DNA from: Cryptomeria japonica
Lineage: Eukaryota; Streptophyta; Pinopsida; Cupressales; Cupressaceae
Length of the DNA: 64,000 nucleotides
Direction: 5' to 3'
Assembly (NCBI RefSeq): GCF_030272615.1
Contig: NC_081414.1
Span: 822,237,896 to 822,301,895, forward strand
Shown: one piece after another, positions 50,243 to 61,401 of the stretch
Layout: each line of letters begins with the position of its first letter
How positions within the stretch are numbered: position 1 is the stretch's first letter
The notes under the pieces: generated by a model
What the model was told of the DNA's origin: nothing
Seen by the model: only the letters and a program-made list of their open reading frames with translations
Database searches by the model: none
Made by a program: the position numbers and the translations under genes

Positions 50243-50737
50243 TTGCAGGAGACTGTGGAGAATGATTTGGCTACTTTTCCCACCAATAACTCTTTTGAGC
50301 TTCTCAATATGGATAATAATTTGGTGGCTTCAGGTCTTGTGTCTTCTCTCGCTCCCTTGGTCTCAGAAAAGGAGGAGGTTAGGGTAGATAAGGCACTTGT
50401 GGAAGTCACTCCTGGGCTTCCTTTGGTTCAAACCCCTCTTATCCCTACTTCACCCTTGTCTACTCCAGGGAAAAGGGGTCGCAAGCCTAAGCATATTAAG
50501 ACTAAATTAGAAATCGATGTGGGAATTCAATCAACTATTCTTTCCTCTTTGGAGACTTCCAGAAAGAAAAGATCAAAGAAACCCTTTAGTCCACCTCTCA
50601 CAAGAGCCTTAGCCACTAAACGAAGTCTACATAAGGTTTTTTTGATTGGATTGGTTTCTCCAGTATCATTGAATATTTCGAGGGGAGCTTCAATGCTTCC
50701 CCTCGGGCCCAGTGAAGATTATATCCTGGAATGTTAG
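50243..50737 (+). pseudogene. LINE ORF1 C-terminal part
   Basis: Open for 164 residues. It is hydrophilic, with basic patches KRGRKPKHIKTK and RKKRSKKP, as in the tail of plant LINE ORF1 after the zinc knuckle. The 5' part (DUF4283 domain) is not present. It overlaps the start of the endonuclease frame by 26 bases. Confidence 0.65.
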
Positions 50738-51430
50738 GGGCTTAAACACTCCTAACAAACGATGCTTGATTAAGTCACAATTAGACTTAATGAAGTGTGA
50801 TCTGGTGTTGTTACAAGAAACTAAGCTAAATCTGTCTTCGGCTGATAGGTATTTTCCTCTTGGAAAGTTTGGAATTTTTTCTCATCTCCCTCTTCTGGGG
50901 CTTTGGGTGGGCTGGCAGTCCTTTGGAAAGATTGTACTATACATTTCTCATTAATTACTTCCTCATCCAATTGGATGCTTGGGCTAGTTAAGAGCAGGTT
51001 GTCAAAGTTAAAATTCTGGTTATTTAATGTGTATGGTCCATCAGGGGTTCTAGAAAAAAGAACACTTTGGAATTACTTGGTTTCTCTTGCCACTCCTCTG
51101 CGGAATGTTTTTCTGATTTTTGGGGGAGATTTTAATGCAATTACTAGTATGGATGAAAAGGTTGGGGGAATCATCCCTAATAAGCATGCTATGTCAGACT
51201 TTTGCAACTTCATTCACTCCTTGAATTTGGTTGATTGTAAACCTCTTAATGGGTCATTTACATGGACTAATATGCGTAGGGACTTTTGCCAAATTTTGAA
51301 AAGACTGGATCATTTTATGGTTTCGGATAATTGGTTCAATTCAGGTCAGGATTTTGTGTCCTCAATTCTCCCCTTTACTGGCTCTGATCATTTCCCTATT
51401 CAGTTTTCTATTTTCAATAATCAAAAGTCC
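50712..51430 (+). pseudogene. LINE apurinic-type endonuclease
   Basis: Starts MKIISWNVRGLNTPNKR, with the catalytic-motif series SWNVRG, LLQETKL, NVYGPSG, GGDFNAI, LDHFMVSDNW and GSDHFPI all recognisable. In an active element it nicks target DNA to prime reverse transcription. A frameshift lies at about 50880-50905 (GIFSHLP in one frame, GGLAVLWK in the next). The catalytic residues themselves look unchanged. Confidence 0.88.
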
Positions 51431-52940
51431 AAAGTCTTTTTTGTGAATGTCCCCAGACTAGTTCGGGACAATCTTGCCCGCTTTTGGAGCTTTCATGTTG
51501 GGACCTTTCCCTGTATGTACTTGGGCATCCCTTTCTTTTTGGGTTCGGATAAGACCTCCTTTTGGGATAAAGTAGTCCATTCTATTACCTCCAAAATTAC
51601 CTCCTGGAATCATAAGTGGCTAACAATGGCTGGTAAGATCCTTCTAATCAAATCAGTGTTGAGTGCCATTCCTACATACTTGATGTCTATCCTGCAGGCA
51701 CCTTCTCAAGTCATTAAGAAGATTAAGGTTTCCCTCATGATGTTCCTTTGGAGTGACAACTTAGGAGGACAAACAAAGATCCCTCTTCTTGCTTGGGATA
51801 AAATATGTCATCCCAAGGAGGTGGGGGGTACGGGTATCCGCGACCTAGTTATTCAGAATACAGCATTAGGGGCAATATTGATTTGGAAGTTATATGCAAA
51901 CCCCCAGAGTAAATGGGCTTCCATCATGCTCACCAAGTATTTAAGGGGAGCACCGAGCGAAAGGTTTTTTACTGCAACATCCCTTCCAAAGGGCTCTGCG
52001 TTTTGGAATTTGTTGATTTCTTATAGGGAGGTGATCTTACCACATTTATCTTGGGTGGTCCATAATGGGAAAAAGGCTCGTTTTTGGGATGAAGTTTGGA
52101 ATGGGCATCCTGCTCTCTCAGCTATTCGTGACTGGTCCCCTTTACCGGATATTTTATCGGACCTTTGGGGACCTTTTGTTGCAGATTATTTCAACATTGT
52201 CACCTCAGGTCCATGCTTAGTGGCTAAATGGAAGGATATCCCTCCCCTATCTATTAATAATGATAATTATTTTAGCTTTTATAGAAGAACTTCATAAAAG
52301 AGCTTTACTTTTCCATATGAAGGAGGACTCTTTGGTTTGGGTTAAAAATGCTACAGGTTCCTATTCAGTTAAAGAGGGGTACAATTCTTTGGTTCAGGCC
52401 CCCTTGCCATCTTGTTGGCCTACTAAGCTTTTTTGGCATCCTGCTTGTCTTCCAAAGGCAGGGGCTTTTGCTTGGTTGGCAGTCCAAGATAAAGTCCTTA
52501 CTGGAATGCGGTTGGATAGACTTGGGATTACAATAGTTTTTCCTTGTGTTTTCTATGGTTATTGTATGGAATCGATGGATCACCTTTTCTTGCTATGTCC
52601 TTTTGCCTTTGAGTGTTGGTATTGGTTGTTTGATATGTTAGGATGGTCTCTGCTCTTTATCCAAATCTACTTTCATAATTTATGTCATGGCCCTTGTTGT
52701 TTCCCTCTTCGTTCTATTCATCTCTTTGGGTTGTTGCTCCATCTCTGTTGATTTGGAATCTTTGGCTTGAAAGGAATTCAAGAATCTTCAAACATAAATC
52801 CTCATCTTTGACAGTCATAACTGGTAAAGTTCAAGCTTCCATTAGTGAAGTGGTGCTTGCTTTCATTCATAGAAATTTATATCATCTTAGGTCCTTTTCT
52901 CATTGGGATAATTGGGTCACTTGGTGATGGTCTTTACTTC
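51431..52940 (+). pseudogene. LINE post-RT region and zinc-finger-like tail
   Basis: Begins abruptly with VFFVNVPRLVRDNLARFW, YLGIPFFLGS, TSWNHKWLTMAGKILLIKSV and IPLLAWDKICHPKEVGG, typical of the thumb and connection of plant LINE RT. Then GSYSVKEGYN and a C...HLF..CPF...CWYW cluster follow. A frameshift near 52260-52300 joins the two open frames. Confidence 0.85.
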
Positions 52941-53009
52941 ATTTGGTGCCTTCTCATGGGGTTATAACAGATGGAGTTTCTTCGACTCTTAAGAGCAAGA
53001 TGGCTAAAT

Positions 53010-53485
53010 GGAGTCCTCCTCTTTTTCCTTCATTCAAACTTCAGTTTGATGGGGCCTCTAAGGGTAATCTGGGGAGGTTTGGGGTTGGGGTAATTATTTT
53101 TTATCACTCCTCAAAGATCATCAAAGCAGTGGGTAAATATATTGGTCATGGCACTAATAATATGGCTGAGTTTTAGGCCTTATCCTTTGGACTTGATCTT
53201 GCTCGTTCTTTAAACATTAAGGACATTGTTATTGAAGGTGATTCAATGCTGGTATTTCAGGTGGTTGCTAGAAAAAAGTGTCTCTCTTGGCACTTGCAGT
53301 ATTTTTTACAGCACATTCTCCTTCAACTAAATGGCTTTTCCAGTTTCTCTATTTCTCACCGTTTTAAAGAAATTAATGCTTTCATAGATTTTCTTGCAAA
53401 CAAGGCTGTTGTTGAGGGTGCTGACCATATAGAACTTGCCCCTTTGGATTTTCCTATCTCTTGCATGAAACTTCTCTCTTAATAG
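53010..53485 (+). pseudogene. LINE RNase H domain
   Basis: QFDGASKGNLGRFGVGV, GTNNMAEF and IEGDSMLV supply the Asp, Glu and Asp metal-binding positions of plant LINE RNase H. A TAG stop follows MAEF (near 53175), then ALSFGLDLARS continues in frame. RNase H would remove the RNA template strand. It is broken here by the stop. Confidence 0.85.
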
Positions 53486-54114
53486 ACCTTTCATTTAGAA
53501 ACTTCCTTCATTCCCTATTCTTGGTGTGGTTGTCCTTTTCTCTGTTATATTCCGAATGAGGGACAGGTTATTTGGTGGTGCAGATGGCTCCTTATCTTGT
53601 TGTTGTTGTTATGGCTTTTGCTTTGGATTCTTTTATGGATAGGCCTCTCCTTGATTCCTGAGGGTTTTTTCCATCCTTCTCTGCTTATTATATGGATGGG
53701 CATATGTTTGCTAACTATTCTTGTGTTGTCAGGACTGCTTTTACTTGGTTCCCTTCTAGCTGTGGGTTTGTTCTTTGCAGGGCCTTGGAGTCATGCGGTG
53801 CATAGACAGTTTGGTCCCTTTTGGTTGATGACACTATTTTTGTGGACATGGTGGTCTCATTTTGGTGCCATCTTCTTCACTGATTCCTATAAGCTTTTTC
53901 CAAGCTTCCTTTATATCTAATGCAATTGATATTGTAATCAGGGGTTTTATCTGGGTTGCCTATGGGTTTTTGTAATGGGTAAATAGGCTTTTGTTTTTTG
54001 AGCAATACTGAAGGGTTTTCTTACTGGTTCTTTCCCTTTAGTACTCGTTGAACTAGACACCATGTAAAAAAAATATATAAAGATTTAATATAATTTCAGT
54101 GGTTCATCCACTTT

Positions 54115-54255
54115 TATCAAATATATACATATATACATATATGTATATATATACATATATGTATATATATACATATATGTATATATATACATATATGTAT
54201 ATATATACATATATGTATATATATACATATATGTATATATATACATATATATTAA
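54115..54255. repeat. (ATATATACATATATGT)n short tandem repeat
   Basis: About eight copies of a self-complementary 16-bp unit directly downstream of the LINE tail. It separates the A-run from resumed homology to the left arm near 54255. Confidence 0.95.
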
Positions 54256-55267
54256 ATGTATAATTTTATCTAGATCAAAATTGTGCCTTGTAGTTAAAAT
54301 TATTTTGATAATTAATTCATATAATTTATGATTTTTAATATGCGAAAAATTTAAGTTACATATCTTAATGATTTATATTGGTCTATATTCGATCCTTCAT
54401 TATAATATTTTTAATTTTAGTCCTTGACCTCTCCCAAGTACATGTCTTTTCACAAACATATACTTCAAAAATACCATAAAGAAACCAAAATAAAACAAGG
54501 CTATAGATTATCTCATTATTCCACAAAAAATAATGGAATTTCCTTGTCATAATCATTTTTTACTTATTTTGTTTTTGAAATTAAATTTACTTCAACTCGT
54601 GACCATCCTTTAGCTTGCAATTCTCCTCTTCAATGGGAATATATGGATTCATGATGTTGAACTTGAAATTAATTGAATAAGAAAAGTCATTGATTTTTCT
54701 TGATCTTTAGTGTTTTATCAGACCATAGAACTAAGTGGGTCCATAATTTTTATAAAAATTATATATTTTCATGTTATTGTAATATATTTTGTGGTTGTAT
54801 TTTGTAATATCTTTGTCAACATTTTTTATTAAACACAATATATTGCAATTTTGTTAATCAGTTTGACAAAAAATCAATGTATTCATTATTTTCAAATAAT
54901 TATTTTATTTCTATAATAAATTAATCTTTTGTTCTTAATACTTAAATTGAAATTTAATATTTTTTTAAATAATTATCTTGAATATTTTCAGTACATTCGA
55001 AATCGTTTTTCTAATATAATCATCAAAAAATCAAATTATTACTACGCAAATCAAATAAATTTATTTATAGATAATTTTTAACTATTGAACAATGTTCTTA
55101 AATAGTTAATACTTTTATAATATAAGTTATTATAACAAAATAGGAAGAAACACTAATTTACATCCAAAAATATACCTCTTTATCCCTTTCTCATTCACTC
55201 TATAACACCAAGCCATAACAATGGCAATGTAAGTTGAAAAGGTAATGAGGTAAGATTATATTATATG

Positions 55268-55444
55268 CTAGCATATATATCTTAAATTTTAATTTAATCC
55301 ATATCAAATATGTCGAGAGATATCCTTTTGGAGGCACCTATTTGACTTTAGGGTATAAAATTGATTAAAAATAGGTGCCTTGAGAAGGATATCTCTCAGT
55401 GTATTTTATATGGATTAAATTAAAATTTAAGATATATATGCTAG
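55268..55444. mobile_element. Foldback (MITE-like) element, copy 2
   Basis: Same 177-bp palindrome as at 2331, with the loop in reverse orientation, as expected from its place in the inverted arm. One stem carries TCGAGAGATATCCTTTTGGA, so this copy has diverged from a perfect fold. Confidence 0.8.
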
Positions 55445-55690
55445 TGGCAGTTGCATAGCGTGGCATGAAAAACACAAAATAAATCAATATATAATTATAT
55501 AGTATGCCTTTATTAAATTGAATTATATTATAATATTATTATACTATAATATTATTATATTATTATACAAAGATATATGAAATTTAATATATGCATTTAG
55601 ACTATTTTTAATAATAGGTATCTTGCAAGATTAAAGCATATGCTAAAATGTAAAATATACTAAACTTTATTTAATGATAATATAAAACTT

Positions 55691-56712
55691 TATTAAATGG
55701 TTTGTATTATGGTCAAGGTTAAGGTTTATGTCAGTGTTTTTGAATAAGGGAAAACAGATTTTGATGGACCCCTCAAACCCATTACAACCAAAAGATCAAA
55801 AGATATACATTAAAGCGTAGCAAAACGTGAAAGACAACAACTAAGAAAACGACAGTTGACGAGCAAAAAGCTAACAAACTAGAGATAACTAACAAAAACA
55901 AATAGGACTGATAGAGAAAGAGCCCAGTGTTAGGAAGGTTAACGTCATTGTTAGGGCTATGGTTAGAGTTTATATCATTGTTAGGATCCACATCAAGGTT
56001 AGGGTTTGGTTTAGATTTAGAATTATGGTTAGGTTTAGGAGTTAGGTTTACTATTAGAATTATGGTGAGAGTTGGGGTTAGAATTATTTAGGCTTAGGAT
56101 TATGGTTATTGTTAGAATTATGGCTTGTGTTAGGGTTTACATCATGGATAGGGTTAGTGTTAAGGGTTAGTGTTGGTGTTAGGATTAATGTTAGGGTTCA
56201 CATCATGGTTAGGTTTAGGTTTAGAGTTAGGGTTATTGTTAGGATTAGGGCTTATGATTATGCTTAGGGTTAGGGCTTCAATCATGGTTAGCATTAGGGT
56301 TATGGTTTGGGATAGGGTTTATGGTTAGGATTAGGATCATGGTAGGGATTATATATTGTTTAGGTTTAGGTTTAGGGTTAGGGTTAGAATTTACAACATG
56401 GTTAGGGTTAGGATTTACCTCATGGTGAGGGTTGGGGTTATGGTTAGGGTTAGGTTTTAACTTTAGGGTTAGGCATTAGTGTGAGGGTTAGGGTTTAGGT
56501 TTATGATTAGGGTTATGGTTAGGATTTTGATTAGGGTTAGGGTTTAGGGTTTAGGGTTATGGTTAGGATTATGGTTAGGATTATGGTTTATATCGTGGTT
56601 GAGGTGAGGGTTATGGTTAGGTTCATAGTTATGATTAGGGATATAATTAGGGTTTACATCATGGTTAGGGTTCGGGTTAGGGTAAGGGTTAAGGTTAGTA
56701 TTAAGGTTTAGG
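55691..56712. repeat. Degenerate telomere-like tract T4 (TTAGGG orientation)
   Basis: Partner of T1 in reverse orientation. A segment of different character (55735-55925, AACAAACTAGAGATAACTAAC and similar) interrupts its beginning. It ends at the terminus of fragment E. Confidence 0.88.
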
Positions 56713-57060
56713 GGGTAAACACATAAAGTTGGGTCCCAATCCCACAGAAGTTTGCGGATTGGAAAATGAGCCCACTAGAAATGAGTACTCGATTTTTACA
56801 AATCGGGCACCTGTTTAGCTTCGAGTGCCCAAGCCATAAAGAAATGGGCGCCCGTTTAGCAATGGGTACCCGAAGCTAAACGGGCACCCGTTTCTTTCAA
56901 ATCGGGTGCCCAATTTGAAAAAAATGGGCACCCATTTTTTAAAAGTATTTATTTATTTTTTTAAACTATTTTCCATCATTTTCACTGTTTGAAAAATAGG
57001 TAGGCATTTCTGAGGAGCACGGGTACCCATTTTTTTCACCCGAGGGACCCCCTAGACCAT
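56713..57060 (-). mobile_element. Element E: right-end fragment of the A/B/D family
   Basis: Starts GGGTAAACACATAAAGTTGG then GTCCCA, matching the right terminus of A (GGGTAAATGCAAGAAGTTGT then GTCCAC). Within 60 bp begins an array of CGGGCACCCGTTT, CGGGTGCCC and TGGGCGCCCGTTT boxes (56770-57035). The short distance between terminus and array identifies it as a right end in inverted orientation. No second terminus or coding sequence was found, so the rest is lost. Confidence 0.75.
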
Positions 57061-57714
57061 TTTTACCTCCTTCCAGGTATTTAGTTTTATTGTTTATATT
57101 TTATTTTATTTATTTTTATTGTTTTTCATAAAAAAAATGTTTGGACTTGTATATTTTCAAAAGGATAATGAAGAATATGTCTTAGTTCATGTGTTCTAAA
57201 TGTAATCATGTGTTATCATTGCTGATTTCTCATATGTCAAATTGGCAGTCTTTTTATGCATATGTGATTTGTACAATTGATGTGATGATGCACAAGCAAG
57301 CTTTGGTATCTCAGTTTGAATGTGTTGAAGTATCTTATCTCTCCGTATGTTGAGACTTGTTGTTCTTCTTTATCGTCGTCTCATGGCTACGCATATTACC
57401 TTATAATTTATCCTTGTAATTTGTTGCTAATGATGAGAAATCTCAATTGATGGTCGTATGTCTATTGTTTGGGTTTCTACCTTTATTTCTTTTTAGTTTT
57501 ATATTTTCTCCTTTATGTACTTTCACGTTAAAAGTACACAAAAAACCTAAACACCCCTATCATACGAGGGAGTTGCCCCTCTCAAATGCAAAGGAAGATC
57601 GTGTTTCATAGAATGATCTCTCCAACTGTTGGAACGTTCGTCACTGCTTATCAGGCAAATAGGGTCAGTTTCAAGTAAACGACCACGGTGACAAATCTGT
57701 TTACCAACAAGTCC
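57061..57714. other. No supported gene
   Basis: AT-rich DNA between fragment E and tract T5. It might be an internal remnant of E, but nothing diagnostic was seen. Confidence 0.4.
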
Positions 57715-58590
57715 TAACCCTAAAACCTAAACCATAACCCTACATCTAACTCTAAACTTAAACCCTAAGCCTAAGTATGATATAAACCTAACCCTAATCA
57801 TATCCCTAACCATATTCCTAAAGTATGTATCTCGGTTCGAGCCTTAAATTCTCTCTCACCCACTTTCTCATTTTTTCTTACCACATATGGAAATAATACA
57901 ATTACATACAATTATACGTAATGCATTACAACCCTAATCCAAACCATGGCCTAAACCCTTATCCTAACCATAATCAAAACCCTAATTGTAACCCTAAATC
58001 ATAACCTTAGCACTAACCATAATCCTAACTCTAACCCTAACCATATTAATGATGTAAATACCAACCTTAACCATAACCCTAAACCCTAATCCTAAGTGTA
58101 ATCATTATCCTAACCATAAGCCTAAACCCTAACTCTAACCATTACTGTTACCACATATGGAAATAATACAATTACATATAATTATACATTATGCATTACA
58201 ACCCTAATCCAATCCATGGCGTAAACCCTTTCCCTAACCATAATCATAACCCTAATCCTAACCCTAAATAATAACCTTAACACTAACCATTATCCTAACT
58301 CTAACCCTAACCATATTAATGATGTAAATAGTAACCTTAACCATAACCCTAAACCCCAATCCTAATCATAAGCATAAACCCTAACCCTAAACTTGACCAT
58401 TAACCTAAAGCTAACTATGATAAAAACTAGGTAAAAATAATCCCAAACCCCAACCCTAACCATAATTATAAACCTAAACCAACTCCTAACCTTGATGTGA
58501 ACCCTTATCAAATCCCTAACAATGAACCTTAACTCTAACCATAATACTAATCTTAACCCTATCCATTACCATAATACTGACCATTAAATA
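57715..58590. repeat. Degenerate telomere-like tract T5 (CCCTAA orientation)
   Basis: Contains an internal direct duplication: ACCACATATGGAAATAATACAATTACATA...ATGCATTACAACCCTAATCC at 57879-57945 and again at 58150-58215, about 270 bp apart. Its downstream edge continues into the same AT-rich junction and foldback that follow T1. Confidence 0.88.
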
Positions 58591-58830
58591 ATATTTTATA
58601 TTATCATTAAATAAATTCTATATATATCTTACATTTTAGTATATGCTTTAATCTTCTAAAACATGTATATTTATTAAAAATAGTCTAAATGGATATATTT
58701 CACATATCTAGATATATAATAATATAATAATATTAAAATACTATTATATAATTCAACTCAAGAAAAAGATATTATATAATTATAAATTGCATCTATTTTA
58801 TGTGATTCATGTCGTGTCGCGCAACTGCCA

Positions 58831-59007
58831 CTAGTATATATGTCTTAAATTTTAATTTAATCTATATAAAATACACCGAGAGATATCCTTCTCGAGGTGC
58901 CTATTTTTTATCAATGTTATACCCTAAATTGAAATAGGCACCTCGAGAAGGATATCTCTCAGTGTATTTTATATAGATTAAATTAAAATTTAAGACATAT
59001 ATGCTAG
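58831..59007. mobile_element. Foldback (MITE-like) element, copy 3
   Basis: Same orientation as copy 1, with the cleanest stem: ACCGAGAGATATCCTTCTCG pairs with CGAGAAGGATATCTCTCAGT. Homology to the left arm ends at or just after its right border, since 59008 onward does not match 2508 onward. Confidence 0.8.
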
Positions 59008-59600
59008 TTAATAAAGTTAGGATTATGATTAGCTTCATGATTATTTTACTATTTAGGACATGTAGTTCATGTTTATTTCTTATGATGATATGGTGCTATG
59101 TGTTAACCCCACTTCTTATCTATATCAGATACGATGATGATGTTGACAATATTATGGTTGTCATGATTGCATTATTGTTGTGCTCATGGAAGAGACGATG
59201 TTATACCAATCGTTTACGAGCATGGTGTGATGTCACAACTCTCTTTCACCTATTTGATTATTTCATGTTATATGCAATGTATATGTTGTTATATAGATGT
59301 TGGTGTTGTTTAGGATACAGGTACTAGACTTCGACTCCACCTAGTTTCACACTCGTCTGAGTGTGTCTTTATTCCCAATGACAAGTTGATTAGAGATGGC
59401 ATAAGGTCTTATCACACTCTAGGTTTAGCCAGTGTCTTGATAGTTTTAGTGTTAAGCCTTAGTTGTCTTGTTGGGTCCTTTTGTGGTCCTAGTTTTATTG
59501 TTTATTTATGATTGAGGTGATATTATATATCGTTATGCATAGCCTTGTGTGTGAGTAATTAGTTAATGATGTAGGAATATTGCAAGTCCCATATTATTAT
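59008..59600. other. No supported gene
   Basis: The 108-residue open frame at 59001-59327 begins inside the foldback border, is hydrophobic and has no recognisable domain. I do not call it a gene. Confidence 0.4.
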
Positions 59601-61400
59601 GGTAATAGTGATGAGTACTAAGAGTGGGGGTGAATTAGTATACAAAAATTAGTGAACTCAAACTCTTAAACAATTTAGCAGATAACCGGTATAACAGATT
59701 CACTAATAAACTAGTTAAGATAAATCCAAACCAAATAGAAAATAAAGCATTCATCCACAATACCACAATCACCATAACATAAGATATTTGACATGGAAAC
59801 CCAAATGGGAAAAACCATGGTGACAAGAAACTCACAAGTAACTATCTGTAGAATAGAAACTAGGCCGGTTCAGGTCAGACCGGTTAAGGTCATACAATGT
59901 TCTTCACCAGAACAAATCTTGTTAGGAATCTAGATCTTTGTTAGGAGATAAGTCTTGTTAAAGACTACCATGTTAAAGGATTTCAGATCCACAGTTGTGA
60001 ACCACCTTGTTAGAGGATTTACAAAGGCTTTACTAGGCCTACCCGGTTAAGGGTTTTAGACTTTTCGAAGATGTGAGTAATCAACAAGTGAGTGATCTAG
60101 ATACTAGCATAGTATGCTTGGTTATATCCTTGAGAGCTCATTTTTAATGCATTTTAGCATTACTTCAGTCTTCAATATCTCCACACTCTAACTCTTCACA
60201 CAGACCTAATCTTCTCTGCAAAGATTGCACATAACCTTCTCATACATCATACATCTCTCACATATATGCAAACCCTAGACATGATGTCCTTATAAAGGAA
60301 ATTGATTCCATGTCAGTCCAATAGGATTAAACTACATGTTCCTATGTTTAGTGCATCTAGACACATTTGGTAACACGGCACAAAATCACCGCCAAAGTGT
60401 CGATGGATGATAACACATCACAGAAATACCAGTTGGTAACTCATCATAGAGCAATACCAGTTCATAAAATATATCGATTATCAGTTGTCAAAATTGAAGA
60501 CTGGAAAAAGTTAACTACCACTTTGTTCCTTCGTATCGCTTGAGGTCTTCATACTGCTTGGGTTCTCCATACCGCTTGAGGTCTTCAGCCAATTTGTGAC
60601 TGGTAAACATCTTCTACAAAACACTGATAGTTTAAAGACTATAATACATAATACTAGTTGGAACAATTACCAGTTGAGCATAATGCATACATCAAGAAAG
60701 TGTAGGTTCATTAATGACAATCAAAATATCATCAAAATGCCAACAATCTCCCCCTTTGGCATTGATGGCAACACTTTGGAAAATTTTGACATCTAAGTGT
60801 TTTACACTTTTACAACAAAAATATGCCATAATCAAAATTACTCCCCCTAAGCATATACACTATCCCTTTTGCAGAAATTACAATGTATACTACTCCCCCA
60901 AAGTGGTAACATGAAAGTATACATGTAATGGTAACATTAACCATAATTTTAAATACTACTCCCCCTTTGCCAACAATGACAAAGTAATGCAGAATAACCC
61001 CTGTTTCTTGTTATCATAAAAAATGGAGTAAATGTTTATGACAATAAGGAATGAAACTTATCAAAAATAGATTTAAAATCCTGCATAAAAGTTTTCATCG
61101 CCAATGTCCATGACTCAAGTAATGAGGTAGCAACCTCACTTTCTGTCTACATATAGAATACCAGTTCTCCCATAGCATCAAAGGTACTCATCTCTTGAGT
61201 TACCTTGATGGCTTCCAAATTGAGAAAACATTTATGAAGAATCTGCAGTCTGGGTAATAAGACCAGTTGAAGCTCCTGCAAATCTTTTGTCTAGTTGCAG
61301 ATTTCTGATTCTACCCTAGCAGTCTGCAGCTGATAATGATGAGCCGTTTGCCCATATGTAGTAAATGAATCATACGACATCTTGAAGGTGTTGATGTATG
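59601..61400 (-). mobile_element. Probable 3' non-coding part of a retroelement
   Basis: On the minus strand this follows the long broken frame. It contains several polypurine stretches (complement of ACTCCCCCTTTGCC, CTCCCCCTAAGC, ACTCCCCCAAAG at 60840-60975), ACCGGTT words, and near its end CACCCCCACTCTTAGTACT, a phrase common at plant LTR borders. No pair of LTRs can be seen because the element runs off the window, so the assignment is tentative. Confidence 0.4.
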
Positions 61401-61401
61401 C

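Larger units (their letters stand above)
50227..54073 (+). mobile_element. L1-type LINE, 5'-truncated with internal RT deletion
   Basis: The order on the plus strand is: tail of ORF1 (50243-50737), endonuclease (50712 to about 51430), then a direct jump to the post-RT region with YLGIPFFLGS (about 51510), a zinc-finger-like RT tail (about 52320-52640), RNase H (53030-53480), a 3' untranslated region and an A-run at 54066-54073. About 1.5 kb encoding the reverse transcriptase fingers and palm is absent. There are several frameshifts and stops. A clear target duplication was not identified. The copy cannot move by itself. Confidence 0.88.
47570..55690. repeat. Outer right arm of the large inverted repeat
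   Basis: Reverse-complement partner of 2096-4335, expanded by element D (47779-48957) and LINE sequence (about 49642-54073). The foldback copy at 55268-55444 is shared with the left arm and so predates or accompanied the duplication. D and the LINE are absent from the left arm and came later. Confidence 0.85.

Noticed and set aside
55691-58590. True ancestral telomere-telomere fusion
   Set aside because: The polarity fits, but the tracts share long specific homology and AT-rich edges with T1-T3, are highly degenerate, and are separated by ~1 kb containing a transposon end. A dispersed repeat unit explains them better.
59001-59327. 108-residue hydrophobic open frame
   Set aside because: Starts inside the foldback element, has no homologue in the window and no domain that I can recognise.
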